Assembly (NCBI GenBank): GCA_020152595.1
Contig: JAIGNY010000143.1
Span: 879,501-943,500 of the forward strand
DNA: 64,000 bases
Source of the DNA: Chiridota heheva
Lineage: Eukaryota > Echinodermata > Holothuroidea > Apodida > Chiridotidae
Reading direction: 5' to 3'
The first letter of the stretch is position 1; each line of letters opens with the position of its first letter. A model generated the notes under the pieces. The model did not search any database, was not told the DNA's origin, and saw only the letters and a list, made by a program, of their open reading frames with translations. The translations under genes and the position numbers were made by a program. Of this stretch, positions 21,029 through 32,204 are shown one piece after another.

Positions 21029-24000
21029 ATGGGGACATTAATCTTATTGATCATTACCATCTTGTATGGATTAAAACCTATTGATGTTTGCATGGACTTC
21101 AAATGTGTGGTTGCACTATGTGAACCACATGAAATACAACAAAAAGTCCATCATCATAAATATCTGACTTTACGCATTCTATATTATAATAACACAACCT
21201 CAACATTTCAATTGAAACTTCTGATAGCAGGGGATATAAATTCCAACCCTGGACCTGATACACAACATGTTACAGTATATATGGACGACGCAAGACACAC
21301 AGAAGTAAAAAAGCTGGTAGCCGTCGACTTAAACAAATTCCGGTTCTTACCACATCAATACCTTTTCGGCCACTAACTAACATTGATGATCGTTCTGATG
21401 ATGGTGTTTGTTTCGACAATCTTAAGTCACTTAAACAACATATAAATTATCAACTTAACTTCTGTTCTCTGAATACACAGTCAATAAGAAACAAGACAGT
21501 TGACTTTGTTTTGAAGAACAACCTCGATATCATTGCTATAAGTGAAACTTGGTTGAAAGCTGATGACTTTTTAACAATTAGTGATTTGACCTCAGTAGGG
21601 TACATATTTCAACATGTTCCAAGACTCAATAGAACTGGTGGTGAAGTTGGATTGCTCTACAGATCAAGTTTATCTGTAGCCCTAATATCTGAGACTATAA
21701 CATATTCTTCATTTGAAGCAATTCATGCTGAAATAAAATCAAATTCTCAATCTGTTTGTCTTGTCAATATTATCGCTCTCCTGGATGTCATTATGGTCAT
21801 TTTCTTGCTAAATTTGAAAACATGATAATTGAATACCTTCTTCATCCTTCTAATATTCTATTTTGTAGAGATTTTAATATTCATGTGGATGACACAAATA
21901 ATCCTCCCGCCAATTAGTTTAAAGATTTATTATCTTCCTTTAAATTATCTCAACATGTGCATGAACCCACTCACAAGCATGGGCATTGTTTAGACCTTCT
22001 CATCACTCGAAAACATGTGTCTTTACTCAACAATATGTATATACATCCTGGATTATCTGATCATTATGCTATCATGTTTACTCTCAATCTTAAAAAGTCT
22101 CCCTTACCTTCTGTTTCCACCAAGGCACGTTATCTCAAAGAAATTGACATTCATCAATTTTCTGAGGATTTAAAATATGCCTTTGCTGCCACTAACTTTC
22201 AAGAGTGCACTTTGGATATTTGTGTGGAAATATATGAAACTGTTCTTCAAGCAGTTTTAGACAAGCATGCACCCGTAAAGAAAAAGACTGTTAAACTAAG
22301 ATCGGCCAGTCCTTGGTTTACTGATGAGATACGATCTGCTAGGAAAATTCGTCGACAGTTAGAGCGGAAATGGATTCAATCAAAGCTGGAAGTCCACAGG
22401 CAGGCATATTGTATGCAGCGTCATATTGTGGTTAAGCTGATTGATCAGGCAAAGTACGGCATATTATTCAAGTAAGGTTGGTGACTGCTCTGGGGATCAG
22501 AAAAAGCTCTTTGATATTGTTAACAGCCCTTTGCACAAGTCTAAAAAACCAGTCCTTCCCACTTCAGATTCTGACAAAACTCTTGCAGAAACATTTTCAA
22601 GCTTTTTTGTTAATGAAATTGGAACTATTCGGCAATCCTTTGATATGAATACTACTGATTCTATTTGTACATCTACTATTCCTGCTCCAAATGTTAGAGA
22701 AAATAGTTCTGTATTTTAACCTGCGTGTGAGGATGAAATACGCAATATCATAATAAAATCATCATCAAAATCATGTGATCTTGACCCTGTACCTACTTTC
22801 CTCGTTTAAACAATGTATTTATATTTTGGTACCATATTTCACTGTCATTGTAAATAAATCTCTAAAAGATGGGTGTTTTCCTGACAGTCTAAAGGTTGCA
22901 CACGTTCGTCCCCTTCTGAAAAAGGTTGGCCTTGATCGGGAGGTTTTGAAGAATTACAGGTCTTTTGCAAATTTAAAATTCTTGGGTAAAACAATTGAGC
23001 GTGTTGTATCCTCCAGACTTTCAAATCATGTGCATATCAATATGTTATCAGATCCATTTCAATCTGCTTACAAAGCACACCATGGTATTGAAACAGCATT
23101 ACTTAGAGTTAACAATGATATTTTATCCGCAATGGATGATGGTAAAATAAGTGCTTTGATTTTGTTGGACTTATGTGCCGCTTTCGATACTGTTGATCAT
23201 AGTATTTTGCTTTCACGTCTAAAGACTACATAAGAGTTAATGATATTGCATTGAAATGGTGCCATTCTTACTTATTTTATAGGCCTCAGTATGTGTGTAT
23301 AGGGGATAATGTATCTGTACCTGTTTTTTTTTTTCTTTTTTCTGTACCACAAGGTTCTGTTATAGGACCACAATGGTTTACAATATATACATATCCTATC
23401 CGTGACATTGTAATGAAATATAATCTTGCTTATCACGTCTACGCTAACAATACACAAATTTATCTTTCCTTCAAAGCTTTGCAGCAACATAGTGTTTCAA
23501 CCATCCAATGCTTAGAAAATTGTATTAGAGATATTCGTATTTGGATGAAACAAAACTTTTAAAACTAAATGATGACAAAAAAATGTACATGTTAATTGAA
23601 TCTCGACAAAAACTTGCAAAATTTACAATGCCAGATATTGTCATTGGTGATTCTAATATCAAATCTTGCTCTCAAGCACGTAACCTAGGTGATTCAACCA
23701 TAAGTATAAACTCTCATATTTCACGGATTACCCGCACTGCTGCTTTTCATCTTCGAAACATTGGTAAAATAAGGAAATATCTTGACTCTACTGCTACTGT
23801 TCAAATCATACATTCCTTTGTAACTTCACGTCTAGAATTCTCTACTGTATGGTCTTCCTCAAAAACAAATTCACCGTCTTCAACTGATTAAAACTCTGCT
23901 GCACGTTTTGTAACGCTCTCAAAGAAATATTGTCACATTACACCAATCCTAAAAGACTTGCATTGGCTCCCTGTGTCATATAAGATAATATATAAATACT

Positions 24001-24430
24001 GTTCATTGTTAACAAATCGTTGACTGATGTGGCCCAAATTATATCTCTGACCTTTTAAAATCATATATTCTTACTTGTGCTCTTCGATCCAGTGACAAAT
24101 TACTTTTATGTGAACAAAAATCTAACCACTTATGGGGTAATAGGTCTTTTGGTATAGCTGCACCACGGTTGTAGAATCAATTACCCCTTTATGTCAGATC
24201 ATCCAATTCTCTTGCAATTTTTAAAACAAATCTAAAAACACATCTCCAAAGCTTTTATTTAATGTTGTTTTTGTGTATACATATATGGGTGTATGTGCGT
24301 GTGTAGGCCCCTATGTATGTTTTTGTTTAAAAATGTATTGTTATTTCTTTTTGTTTTTCACATTGTACGGCGCCTTGAGCACCTTCTGGGTGGATACGTG
24401 CGCATTATAAATCCTATTCATTGTTATTAT
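21029..24430 (+). mobile_element. L2-clade LINE (non-LTR retrotransposon), inactive
   Basis: An N-terminal frame (21029-21376) has a hydrophobic leader (LILLIITILYGL) and the 2A-like GDINSNPGP. An apurinic-type endonuclease domain follows, with SLNTQSIRNK (about 21469), IAISETWL (21535) and LSDHYAI (22048). The reverse transcriptase part has NYRSFANLKFLGKTIERVV (22954), FQSAYKAHHGIETALL (23058), LLDLCAAFDTVDH (23163) and VPQGSVIGP (23345). The catalytic box reads VYANNTQIYLSF (23438), so both Asp of YADD are Asn. LHWLPVSYKI lies near 23960. The 3' end has a GGCGCCTTGAGCACCTTCTG word and an ATT(G/A)TT-type tail at 24430, typical of L2. Stops and frameshifts are scattered throughout. The element sits inside or at the edge of the Polinton relic. 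Confidence 0.88.
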
Positions 24431-24469
24431 CTAGGTCAAGTGTCTGTCTGTAACAGGCAGGCGTGATAC

Positions 24470-24560
24470 GAACCAATCGGGGGTAAGTATCAGCCACGTG
24501 TCTGTCTATCCAATCATGGCATGGTGTGTATTGTTTGTAGACAGAATAAAAAGTACTCCT
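24470..24560 (+). promoter_or_regulatory. CCAAT/TATA promoter-like unit ahead of a histone-type 3' end
   Basis: Two CCAAT boxes (in ACCAATCGG near 24476 and TCCAATCATGG near 24510) precede the TATA-like GAATAAAAAG at about 24544. Only about 50 bp separate this from the histone-type 3' end at 24605, so no coding region remains between them. This would fit a histone gene reduced to its ends, but the coding part is absent and identity is inferred. Confidence 0.4.
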
Positions 24561-24597
24561 CGCTGAGCGGATGCCGTTTCTAAGAAGAAACCCAAGA

Positions 24598-24660
24598 ACC
24601 CAAAGGATCTTTTGAGCACCACCACAGGTATAAGAAAGAGAAAAACGATTCAAGACATTC
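24598..24660 (+). terminator. Degenerate histone-type mRNA 3' end
   Basis: The word AACCCAAAGG is followed by a damaged stem-loop (24605-24620, GGATCT TTTG AGCACC), ACCACA, and the purine-rich AAGAAAGAG (24632-24640) that resembles the histone downstream element. It aligns with the better-preserved site at 28033-28080 and beyond it ('aagacatt'). Confidence 0.5.
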
Positions 24661-24833
24661 GGTGTAACGTTTATCGTTTGTAATATTTATCGTTTGTATC
24701 GTCCATGTTTTATCGTTTGTTGTGTCAATTGAATTTTTTCATATTATATGACATTGTATATTTGTTTTTGTTGTCCATGTTTGTTCTGTTGTGTTATTTT
24801 TATTATTTTATTTGTTCCTTTATTTTTCGAAAA

Positions 24834-24912
24834 AGCGCCACCAACTGAAATGGCATCATACCTTTCTGGCTTCTGATTGGTCGAAGAGATCTAAGCAAAA
24901 ATCATAAATAGA
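24834..24912 (+). promoter_or_regulatory. Polinton promoter-like module P3
   Basis: AGCGCCACCA (24834-24843), CTGATTGGTC (24873-24882) and CATAAATAG (24903-24911) repeat the box order of module P2. Immediately downstream the Polinton sequence is replaced by a truncated LINE at about 24938, so the gene it served is not visible. From 24661 to 24833 the sequence is T-rich with the word TATCGTTTGT repeated four times. Confidence 0.55.
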
Positions 24913-24937
24913 GCAAACTTGATCAATTCTTTTAAGC

Positions 24938-25980
24938 CACTACTGATCATTTGTTATCTTTATCTGAGGACATATATTCCAACTTAAATAACCACTGCTC
25001 TACTCTTGCATTATTTCTTGACGTCGAAAAAGCATTTGACGCCGTTTGGCATAATGGTCTCAGATTTGAACTATGTTGCCCGACCCTTAAGATTCCGAAC
25101 AAAATAACACGTATTTTATCCAATTTCTTAGATAATCGCAAGGTATTTATTGAATTGCATGGCTTCCGTTCAACATCATTTATACCTAAAGCAGGAGTCC
25201 CACAAGGTTATGTTCTAAGTCCTCTCCTATTTAATATCTATGTCAATGATATCCCACCTCCGCTTGACCCTGTTAAAATTTCCCAATTTGCAGATGATAT
25301 TGCGATCTGGGCCATTATGCCAAAACCTACTTTTCATATCAAACGCATCCAAAATTATATTAACATTTTACTCAATTGGTGCCTGAAATGGAGAATAAGG
25401 ATTAATCCATCTAAAACAGTTTCATTACCATTCTATTTTAAACAACGTATATATCCGACCATTACCATGTATGGCAAAAAGATTAACCATTCCACGCAGG
25501 CGAAATTCCTAGGTATTACCTTTGGTGCCCATATTAAACATAAAAACTGGCTAATCCATTTCAATGAAGTAAAACGTAAGCTTAATATTCGCTTCGCTCA
25601 ACTTATCAGACTTCGTGGAACTAATATTGACTTTAAACATTCTAATCTGTGTATATACAAACAATATATTAGACCATTAATGGAATACGGAGCCCCGGTG
25701 TTATACAATATATCTAATGGTACCTTTTCCAAACTCCAAAACTTCCAAAATAAATGCCTAAGATTAGCCCTACACCTGCCTCGTTCAACCAACATCAAAA
25801 CCCTCCATTTACTTGCTAAAACTCCCCTAGTAAAAGATCACTTTAAAACCATATTATCAAAATACCTCCTAACTTCACATATCAAAAATAAATCCAAAAT
25901 AATCAACCGTTTCGCTAAACACATTCATTTTAAAACTTATAGGTCAGCTTTTAACATATACAAGTTTAATACATAGTAAA
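24938..25980 (+). mobile_element. 5'-truncated LINE with intact RT reading frame (Jockey-like)
   Basis: An uninterrupted frame of about 341 codons (24951-25976, TAG) begins inside the reverse transcriptase. It carries ALFLDVEKAFDAVWH (motif A), AGVPQGYVLSPLLFNIYVND (motif B), QFADDIAIWA (catalytic box with both Asp present), a WCLKWRIRINPSKT segment and FLGITF. The C-terminal part has YKQYIRPLMEYGAPVLYN and LQNFQNKCLRLAL, as in Jockey-group elements. The upstream part, with the endonuclease and the start of RT, is absent. Sequence similarity to LINEs begins near 24938 (TTDHLLSLSEDI), the usual outcome of incomplete reverse transcription. It cannot move itself. The intact frame suggests a young insertion. 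The 3' untranslated part continues past 25980 with no clear end. Confidence 0.8.
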
Positions 25981-26385
25981 TTTGTTTCTAATACATGAAA
26001 TTTACTCATTGTTTAATTACCTATATCCCATCGTACTAGGTCTTTTAGAGACAACTATTTGTTAAAGCTGTGTTGGGAGAGCATTATATGCTTCATTGAT
26101 TTACCTAAGTATTTCTTTCATCACTTGCTAAATACACAGTGTGAGCGTGGCACAGAGTGCTACGCCCACGCTGTGTATTTCACAATGGTCTTCTGTAGAA
26201 GACCATTTTCAAACCAAGTGCTGTGATTGGCCGAAGTATGGCATTTGACATACATCATGTAATATGGTCTTCAGTTGAAGACCATTTTTTCATCTCGGCT
26301 GCCATACCATACTATTACTTACCATCTTGTACATTTGTTTAAATTTACCATCTTGTACATTTGTTTAAATTTGACTTCCCTTGTA

Positions 26386-26417
<32 letters not shown>

Positions 26418-27530
26418 TAACATACTAAGACCAGGACACTGTTTATACCATATTACTACTGATACGCACTTTGCTAAACATTAATATCACTAGTATCCTA
26501 TTCTTACTAGTAAAGTTTACTGTCGAACACCGACAATTAAATTCTTAATATAATTCTGTAACTAGCAGTATTACAACTTATTTGTATTTGTAATTATATT
26601 TTTGACTATTTACTACTGTATTTAATGACACCGGACTGTAAATCAACCCATTTTTGCCCTATATTCATATCAAATATTGTTATTATTAGTGCCTATGAGT
26701 GTTTGTCTGTGTGTGCATATTCATTGTATCTGTAAATGTATACACAGATAGACACATTTACCTATATTTAACTATTTAGCTATATCGAACCATTTATCTA
26801 TGATAAACGACTGACTTTACACTTATGACCCCATTTACTAGACTTGGCAGAGTTCGTTAACACTTCTGCTACTTACTGTTTGTTTGTCTATACATATCCA
26901 TTGTATCTGTAAATGTATGGACATACAGGCACCTCCAACTGTTTTACTACGTTTATCTTTATTTAATACATACCACACAGACTCTAACGTCACTAAACCG
27001 AAATACCTAACCAGTACTTAAGCCGACCATCAAAAACACTACCGACCTCGTACTGTATCGTAAACATTGCATCATCCCGGTGTTATCGACACCTTGTATT
27101 TACTAAGTAACTCAGGACACCGACCTATTCAACTATTTAAATACCTATGACACTACTTATCTATCTTTGATTATTATTTTGTTGATGACCGCTTAGCCTT
27201 GACTATGGATTGTTTATTTTGTTTTATTTGGGGCTTTGTCATTTGTTTCAATTGACCTTTTTGTTTTTGCCCCAGGCTTTGGTGAGAGCCACTTTGGGTT
27301 CTTGATTTGGTATTTTTTTCTTTTCTTATTCGTAACTCTAAGTGACAGCATGGTACCGGGTGCAGGGCATTAGTCTTTTCACTTTTCCTTGGTTGGCTGT
27401 GGTTGCCAGTAGCCATTTCAAAATTCAGTCATTTAAAATCACACTTTATTAACCTAACATGTAAATCGAGCCAGCATTCGGGCTGGTTATCGATAGGTAA
27501 TGTTAATGGCTTGTTAATTATTTTTATACA
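25981..27530. other. LINE 3' region and AT-rich non-coding with small duplications
   Basis: Three hairpins lie in 26131-26290 (see findings). A ~25-bp unit 'ttaccatcttgtacatttgt' is duplicated at 26319-26370. A short (TA)n run is at 26388-26413. The word 'cattgtatctgtaaatgtat' occurs twice (26724 and 26900). The end of the LINE is not located. No gene is recognised. Confidence 0.4.
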
Positions 27531-28040
27531 ATTCTTTTCATTGTGAGTTTCAGAGCGAACACACCATGCCTTGATACTTGCATGTATCGCCAATATCCAC
27601 GGCTGCTTTCCCTAACGGGTTTACAAGGAGAATGTTAACACAGGAGGGAGATCCCATCAGAGCTTAGGCTACTACCGGTTCGGTTTGGCACACAAATTCG
27701 ACAACAAAAAAGAACACCGCCGAGATACCAGAATCAAAGATTAGACCACCGTCAGAACTTTGCAATCAGAGAGAGCAACGGGAAGAAAGCACGCAAATCC
27801 AACGCTCGTATGTGTTTTTACACTACGAGAGCTGAGGTATATCGTTAGTTTCTCGACCACTACAAGGTAAAAGCCCAGAAGAGGAAAGATTCATGTCTAA
27901 GCCACCTTGGGAAAGAGGAGCGTATTGAGCCAACGTGAAAAAGCATCGAGAAATGCTGAGGAGCAAAGTTACCGACGGACATCGGTGGACTACGGGAGGA
28001 GGACAGTAGCAGGTCGATCGGCCGATCGAGAGAGAACCCA
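27531..28040 (+). other. GC-richer block ahead of a histone-type 3' end, coding status unclear
   Basis: This block is less AT-rich than its surroundings and contains Lys/Arg-rich partial frames (for example YKVKAQKRKDS near 27860) broken by stops in every frame. It ends at a well-formed histone-type 3' end. I looked for H1, H2A, H2B, H3 and H4 signatures and found none that hold. It may be a decayed gene, possibly another Polinton unit, or a divergent histone-type gene. Confidence 0.3.
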
Positions 28041-28080
28041 AAGGCTCTTATAAGAGCCACCACAAATATAAGAAAGAGAA
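28033..28080 (+). terminator. Histone-type stem-loop 3' end with downstream element
   Basis: Stem GGCTCT (28043-28048), loop TATA, stem AGAGCC (28053-28058), then ACCACA and the purine-rich ATAAGAAAGAG (about 28068-28078). The stem, the ACCA flank and the AAGAAAGA downstream element match the animal replication-dependent histone mRNA 3' end, which is cut with U7 snRNP and not polyadenylated. The loop (TATA for TTTC/TTAC) is unusual. Confidence 0.65.
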
Positions 28081-28194
28081 AATTGAATTAAGACATTGTG
28101 TTTGTGTTTATTGCTTTCCCTCCAAAGATTTGACGACTTTCGGTCGTGTGGTATCACGAGGAGCCTATACAGGTAGTGACTAATCAGGAGCCAG

Positions 28195-28322
28195 TATTCC
28201 GCCTAATTTGCATAAACTATTAATATCAACGAAATAAGATATTTGAATGCTTTCTTTACCATTTTGTTTCTTTTGAAGTCCTCTTTCATATAAGATTGCT
28301 TGACAACTAACTAATCCTTTAA
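28195..28322 (-). repeat. Partial MITE copy (one terminal end)
   Basis: It matches the right ends of the elements at 30373-30940 and 60806-61383 ('ctttctt', 'attttgtttctttt', 'gtcctctttcat' and terminal 'ctaatcctttaa'). The other end is not found nearby. Confidence 0.65.
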
Positions 28323-29655
28323 ATTGAAAACAGGCAGTACTATGTATTATAGTACAGCTATAGACATACCTGCATGACGCGAAAAAACAAACAAAAAACA
28401 GTCGCTGCGTGTGGAAGCCCTTTACAACGTAACCTACACTGAATCAATTTCGCGAAAACGAAAACAAATCGGTGAAGTATTTTCGATCACTTCATAAGAA
28501 AACCGCAAATTACATTCTAACTTAAGTGGTAATTATGCCTTTACATAGCTTTTACGCAACGAGAATATTAAGACTAATTTTCACGAGTTTAACATAAAGC
28601 CTCACAAAAATGATCAAAAGAAATAAACTTACTACTCTACACCACACAGCGAGCTCAGCTAGCAAGGTATACTATATTTGTTTACTATACTAAATTGATT
28701 TATTCAAAATGGCCGTCCAAACCGTGGAATGGGTTTCCCCAGTATACGATTGGTCCATAAAAGACACATGCATTTTGATCATATGACATTATTAAAAATT
28801 AGTTTCCCGGAAATTGCCGATTCATAGTTGTAAAGGTCTATAATACCATGCGATCACTGTTTTATCATGGCAGTATCAACAATAAATAAGATGACTGTCT
28901 CACTTAAAGTGAAGACATTTTATTTCAGCTTCGTTTTGCAACCTTTTTTTTAAGCATATTTGCATTCGAGATGAAATTCATTAACATAAATCATGATAAT
29001 TATCCTGATTCCAATTAAAACAAATATTGCAGTGTCTTAACTTTCGAGAGGAAAGGAGAAGGGTTGCTGAGATGAGAGGTATGGATCCTTTATTGATAAA
29101 AGGGATTTGCTATTCCATATGCAAAACTCGTCTCAAATGGCAAATCTCTGTTGATACTCTATCATCTGATCATTGCCAGTTGCTATTAAAGAAGAGGGAG
29201 CTCTGCAAAAACTTTTAAGACTAGACAGCTGAAAATAACTTCGGTTTCATTTATTACTACGTTTTACATTTCCTTAGTTAAACAAATTTTGCATTGCTGA
29301 CCATAAAGTCAACTGATAAATAAGGATTTATTAAATAGAAGACATTCTACGTTATTCGACTGAATTCTCGTGGGTCCAGGGTTACATTGTCCAGGGCTGT
29401 GGAAATTGGTGTAAGGTAATTTATGATTGTTAATCGTTGTAACCATGGCTTGTTCTTAACATCTGTGCTTCGCTTTAGAAAAACTAGAATATCAATTATG
29501 TACCTCTAATAAATTGACTAAGTGACTAATGAGAATATCCACAAATACAACGGCGTAGGAAGATTTTTCACATTGTGGGCCAGATTTGATTTGTATTCCA
29601 ATAAACCTGTAAAAAAATTAAAAACGTATACGAGCCTGTTTTATATTTAACAAAA
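28323..29655. other. Non-coding; includes repeat block 28748-28850
   Basis: The block at 28748-28850 ('gattggtccataa', 'atatgacattatt', 'cggaaattgccgat', 'aaaggtctataa') is the second copy of the repeat at 8430-8530. Nothing else is recognised. Confidence 0.45.
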
Positions 29656-30025
29656 ACTGTTGAAAAATATGTGAGGGAGGGCGGTAGGTAGAATGTTTCG
29701 TAAAATTATTTGAAAAGTTTGGAGAAAATTGGCAACATCAGAAACTTTCCGAAAGTTGAAGAAAGTTTTCCAAAAATGAAGGAAATTTCTCGAAAATTGA
29801 AGAGTATTTTTCAAAAATTGAAGCAAATGTACGATTTTTATCACTTTGGAATAAAAAAAGATGTGAAGGGAATCTCACTCTTCAAAATCAATTTGTCAGA
29901 CCTTCATTATTGGGCAGCAAAAATGGACTTCCCCCTTCACCCCTTTTTTCCCCACACAATTATTAGAGACATTCCCAATAAAATTATTAGGGACCTTCCC
30001 AAAGATAAAATTATTAGGGACCCCC
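29656..30025. repeat. Fragment of the minisatellite-bearing element plus a ~25-bp tandem repeat
   Basis: 29715-29830 repeats the 'ttccgaaagttgaagaaag' type units seen in 10480-11045, followed in both places by 'tcattattggg' and 'aaaatgg'. At 29956-30022 the word 'aaaattattaggga' recurs three times at about 25-bp spacing. Confidence 0.6.
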
Positions 30026-30372
30026 ACCCACTACCCCTGTTTCTAAACCCCTGTAAATATAATACGCAAAAAAGTATGTCCAGTGATATACATATGGAAT
30101 CATGCGGCAGAATGTAATTCGTTACATAGTATGTTTCATTCATACTGAGCTAACTTGTATTGTTATACAAAGTCATTCATAAGACATAGATTCAACATGA
30201 TGTATATCATGAAAAACGTAAGTCTAGAAAAATGCATGTATTGTTATACACATATACTTTTTTACTCATATTGGTTTTATTTTTTGCTTTTTTATTCTTG
30301 TCACTACACCTTCCTATTTATCAGTTCATTACTCTTGTTTGATTTAGTACTTCGCATTCATACATAGGTTAA

Positions 30373-30940
30373 TTCAAAGGATTAGTTCAGAGGTCAAGCA
30401 AGTCTACCTTATATGAAAGAGGACTTCACTAAAAACAAAATGACGAAGAAAGCATTCAAAAATCTTATTCCGTTAAGAATATTTAAGTTTAAAGTTTGGT
30501 ATCATTTGTGTAGAAACGACTGAAATCACAATAGTTGTGATATCACAGCCTCAGATTCCTAAAAGTCTTTATGTATTTTATTATATTTTGCTCTGTGATT
30601 TTGTGGCTTGAAAACCATTGGATATATCACGAAAGTAGTAAAACAGAATATTGTAAGGGTAATTATAATTCACCACCTGAAGAAAGATTGAGGCAAAATA
30701 GTTCAAAAGTAAAACGTTAAATTAATTTACTTTAACAGTTGTTAAGAATGTGAGGATCAGTGTGCTACCCTTCCATAGTAGACTTACTACACCAGTCATT
30801 TTACATAAATAAGACAGAGCTTTAAAAAACCTGAATATCTCAATAACGGAATAAGATATTAAAGTAGTTTCTTCACCGTTTTATTTCTGTTGAACTCCTC
30901 TTTTATTTAAGATAAGCTTGATTAACCACTCATCCTTTAA
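30373..30940 (+). mobile_element. ~570-bp MITE with ~105-bp terminal inverted repeats (copy 1)
   Basis: The left end (CAAAGGATTAGTTCAG..., 'gaagaaagcattcaaa') and the reverse complement of the right end (TTAAAGGATGAGTGG..., 'gaagaaac') align for about 105 bp with substitutions. An inner block containing 'tccatagtagact' is found inverted in the copy at 60806-61383, so the two elements lie in opposite orientation. No coding capacity. Target-site duplication is not clear. Confidence 0.75.
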
Positions 30941-32204
30941 TATATCTGTTCTTGTGACAAGGAAGAGATCTCAGACCATTAAAATCTTTCTCAACAAAAC
31001 TACTATTTTTCATTAGCATTAGAAAAGGGTCCTTTTTCCACACAAGAAGGCAATAAAAGCAATTCATTAGGCAGTATATTGAACAGTAATTCATTGACTT
31101 CAAAAGAATTCATATATAATCCGCCTTTAAAACCACCTGTTAATAAATCAAAAGTGTTACGTTCTTTTCCGCTCAATTCTGTCGCTTTCTAGTAATTGCT
31201 TTGGATGGCTAGATGTATCAATAATACTTTTTGCCCCTTATTAGGAGAATCATGAAGGTGTGTTGGAAAAGTAGATGTTACTGTGATAAAAAGTAAGATA
31301 AACAAATAATGAGTAATACATTGAGCTGTTGAGACAACATCATACCTAAGAATCATTTATATGGAAAACTACACTCAAATTGTTTAAAGATTGACCATTT
31401 ATATATACTTTAGATATTTGAAGTTATTTTGATCGGTTTACACCCATTGTTAATCCTCTACTTTAATGAAAGGTTTTAGTTTATCGTACATATGATTGGG
31501 ACAAACATTTGAATAAAAGTAATTCAGGCATAAACACCTAGTTGTGAGTCAATTTTCGCTGCCATGTTATCGACGACAGGACAGCCACTCACGAGTGATC
31601 AGCTGTTTTCTACTGTTTACTGTTTTGTATATTGACGAAGGCTGTAATTTTTTTTACATTAGCTGGCGGCTTTCAGTACATATGTTAAAAAGTATTTTGT
31701 GAGTATATGATGAATAACTAGGCTTCAAGATGGTCTAGAGCCTAGATCTACTACGAGTTGTTGTACCCAAATCACTCCGTTTTCCAAATCTAGTGATAAC
31801 TAATAAGTCGCGCCAAAATACTTTATTAAAGGCCTTGGAATTTTGAACAATATCTGTAAAATATAAGATAAAAATAAAATGTATCATGTATGATGCATTG
31901 TATATTAAAGGTGTAGGCCTCCAGTCATCTGTACTTTCTATTCATGGAGTCTGAACAGGCCAAGAATCTTACCATAAATTCTGCAGATGCCACCGGCAGG
32001 ACATCTGATGTAAATCAATAACTCGTACTACCGCGCGTCCTTTACAGCGTAGGCCCCTAATAGAACAACTTGTTTACTGTACAAGTATGAATCCTATTTC
32101 AGTTTCACATTTCGCTACGATTTCGATACATGTTACTCGTTGCTTCATGATTGAATGATGTCAGACACTACATGATGGTAATTTCTGTTCAAGCAAGTCG
32201 AATG
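30941..32204. other. AT-rich non-coding, nothing recognised
   Basis: No gene, RNA or repeat that I can support. Confidence 0.45.

Noticed and set aside
27174-27416. Lys/Gln-rich minus-strand frame of 80 codons with a GAACCCAAAG word as in the histone-type ends
   Set aside because: No stem-loop or downstream element follows the word. The composition reflects a T/G-rich stretch on the plus strand.
24470-28080. An intact host histone gene cluster
   Set aside because: Only 3'-end signals and one promoter-like region are visible. No core histone coding sequence was found between or before them.
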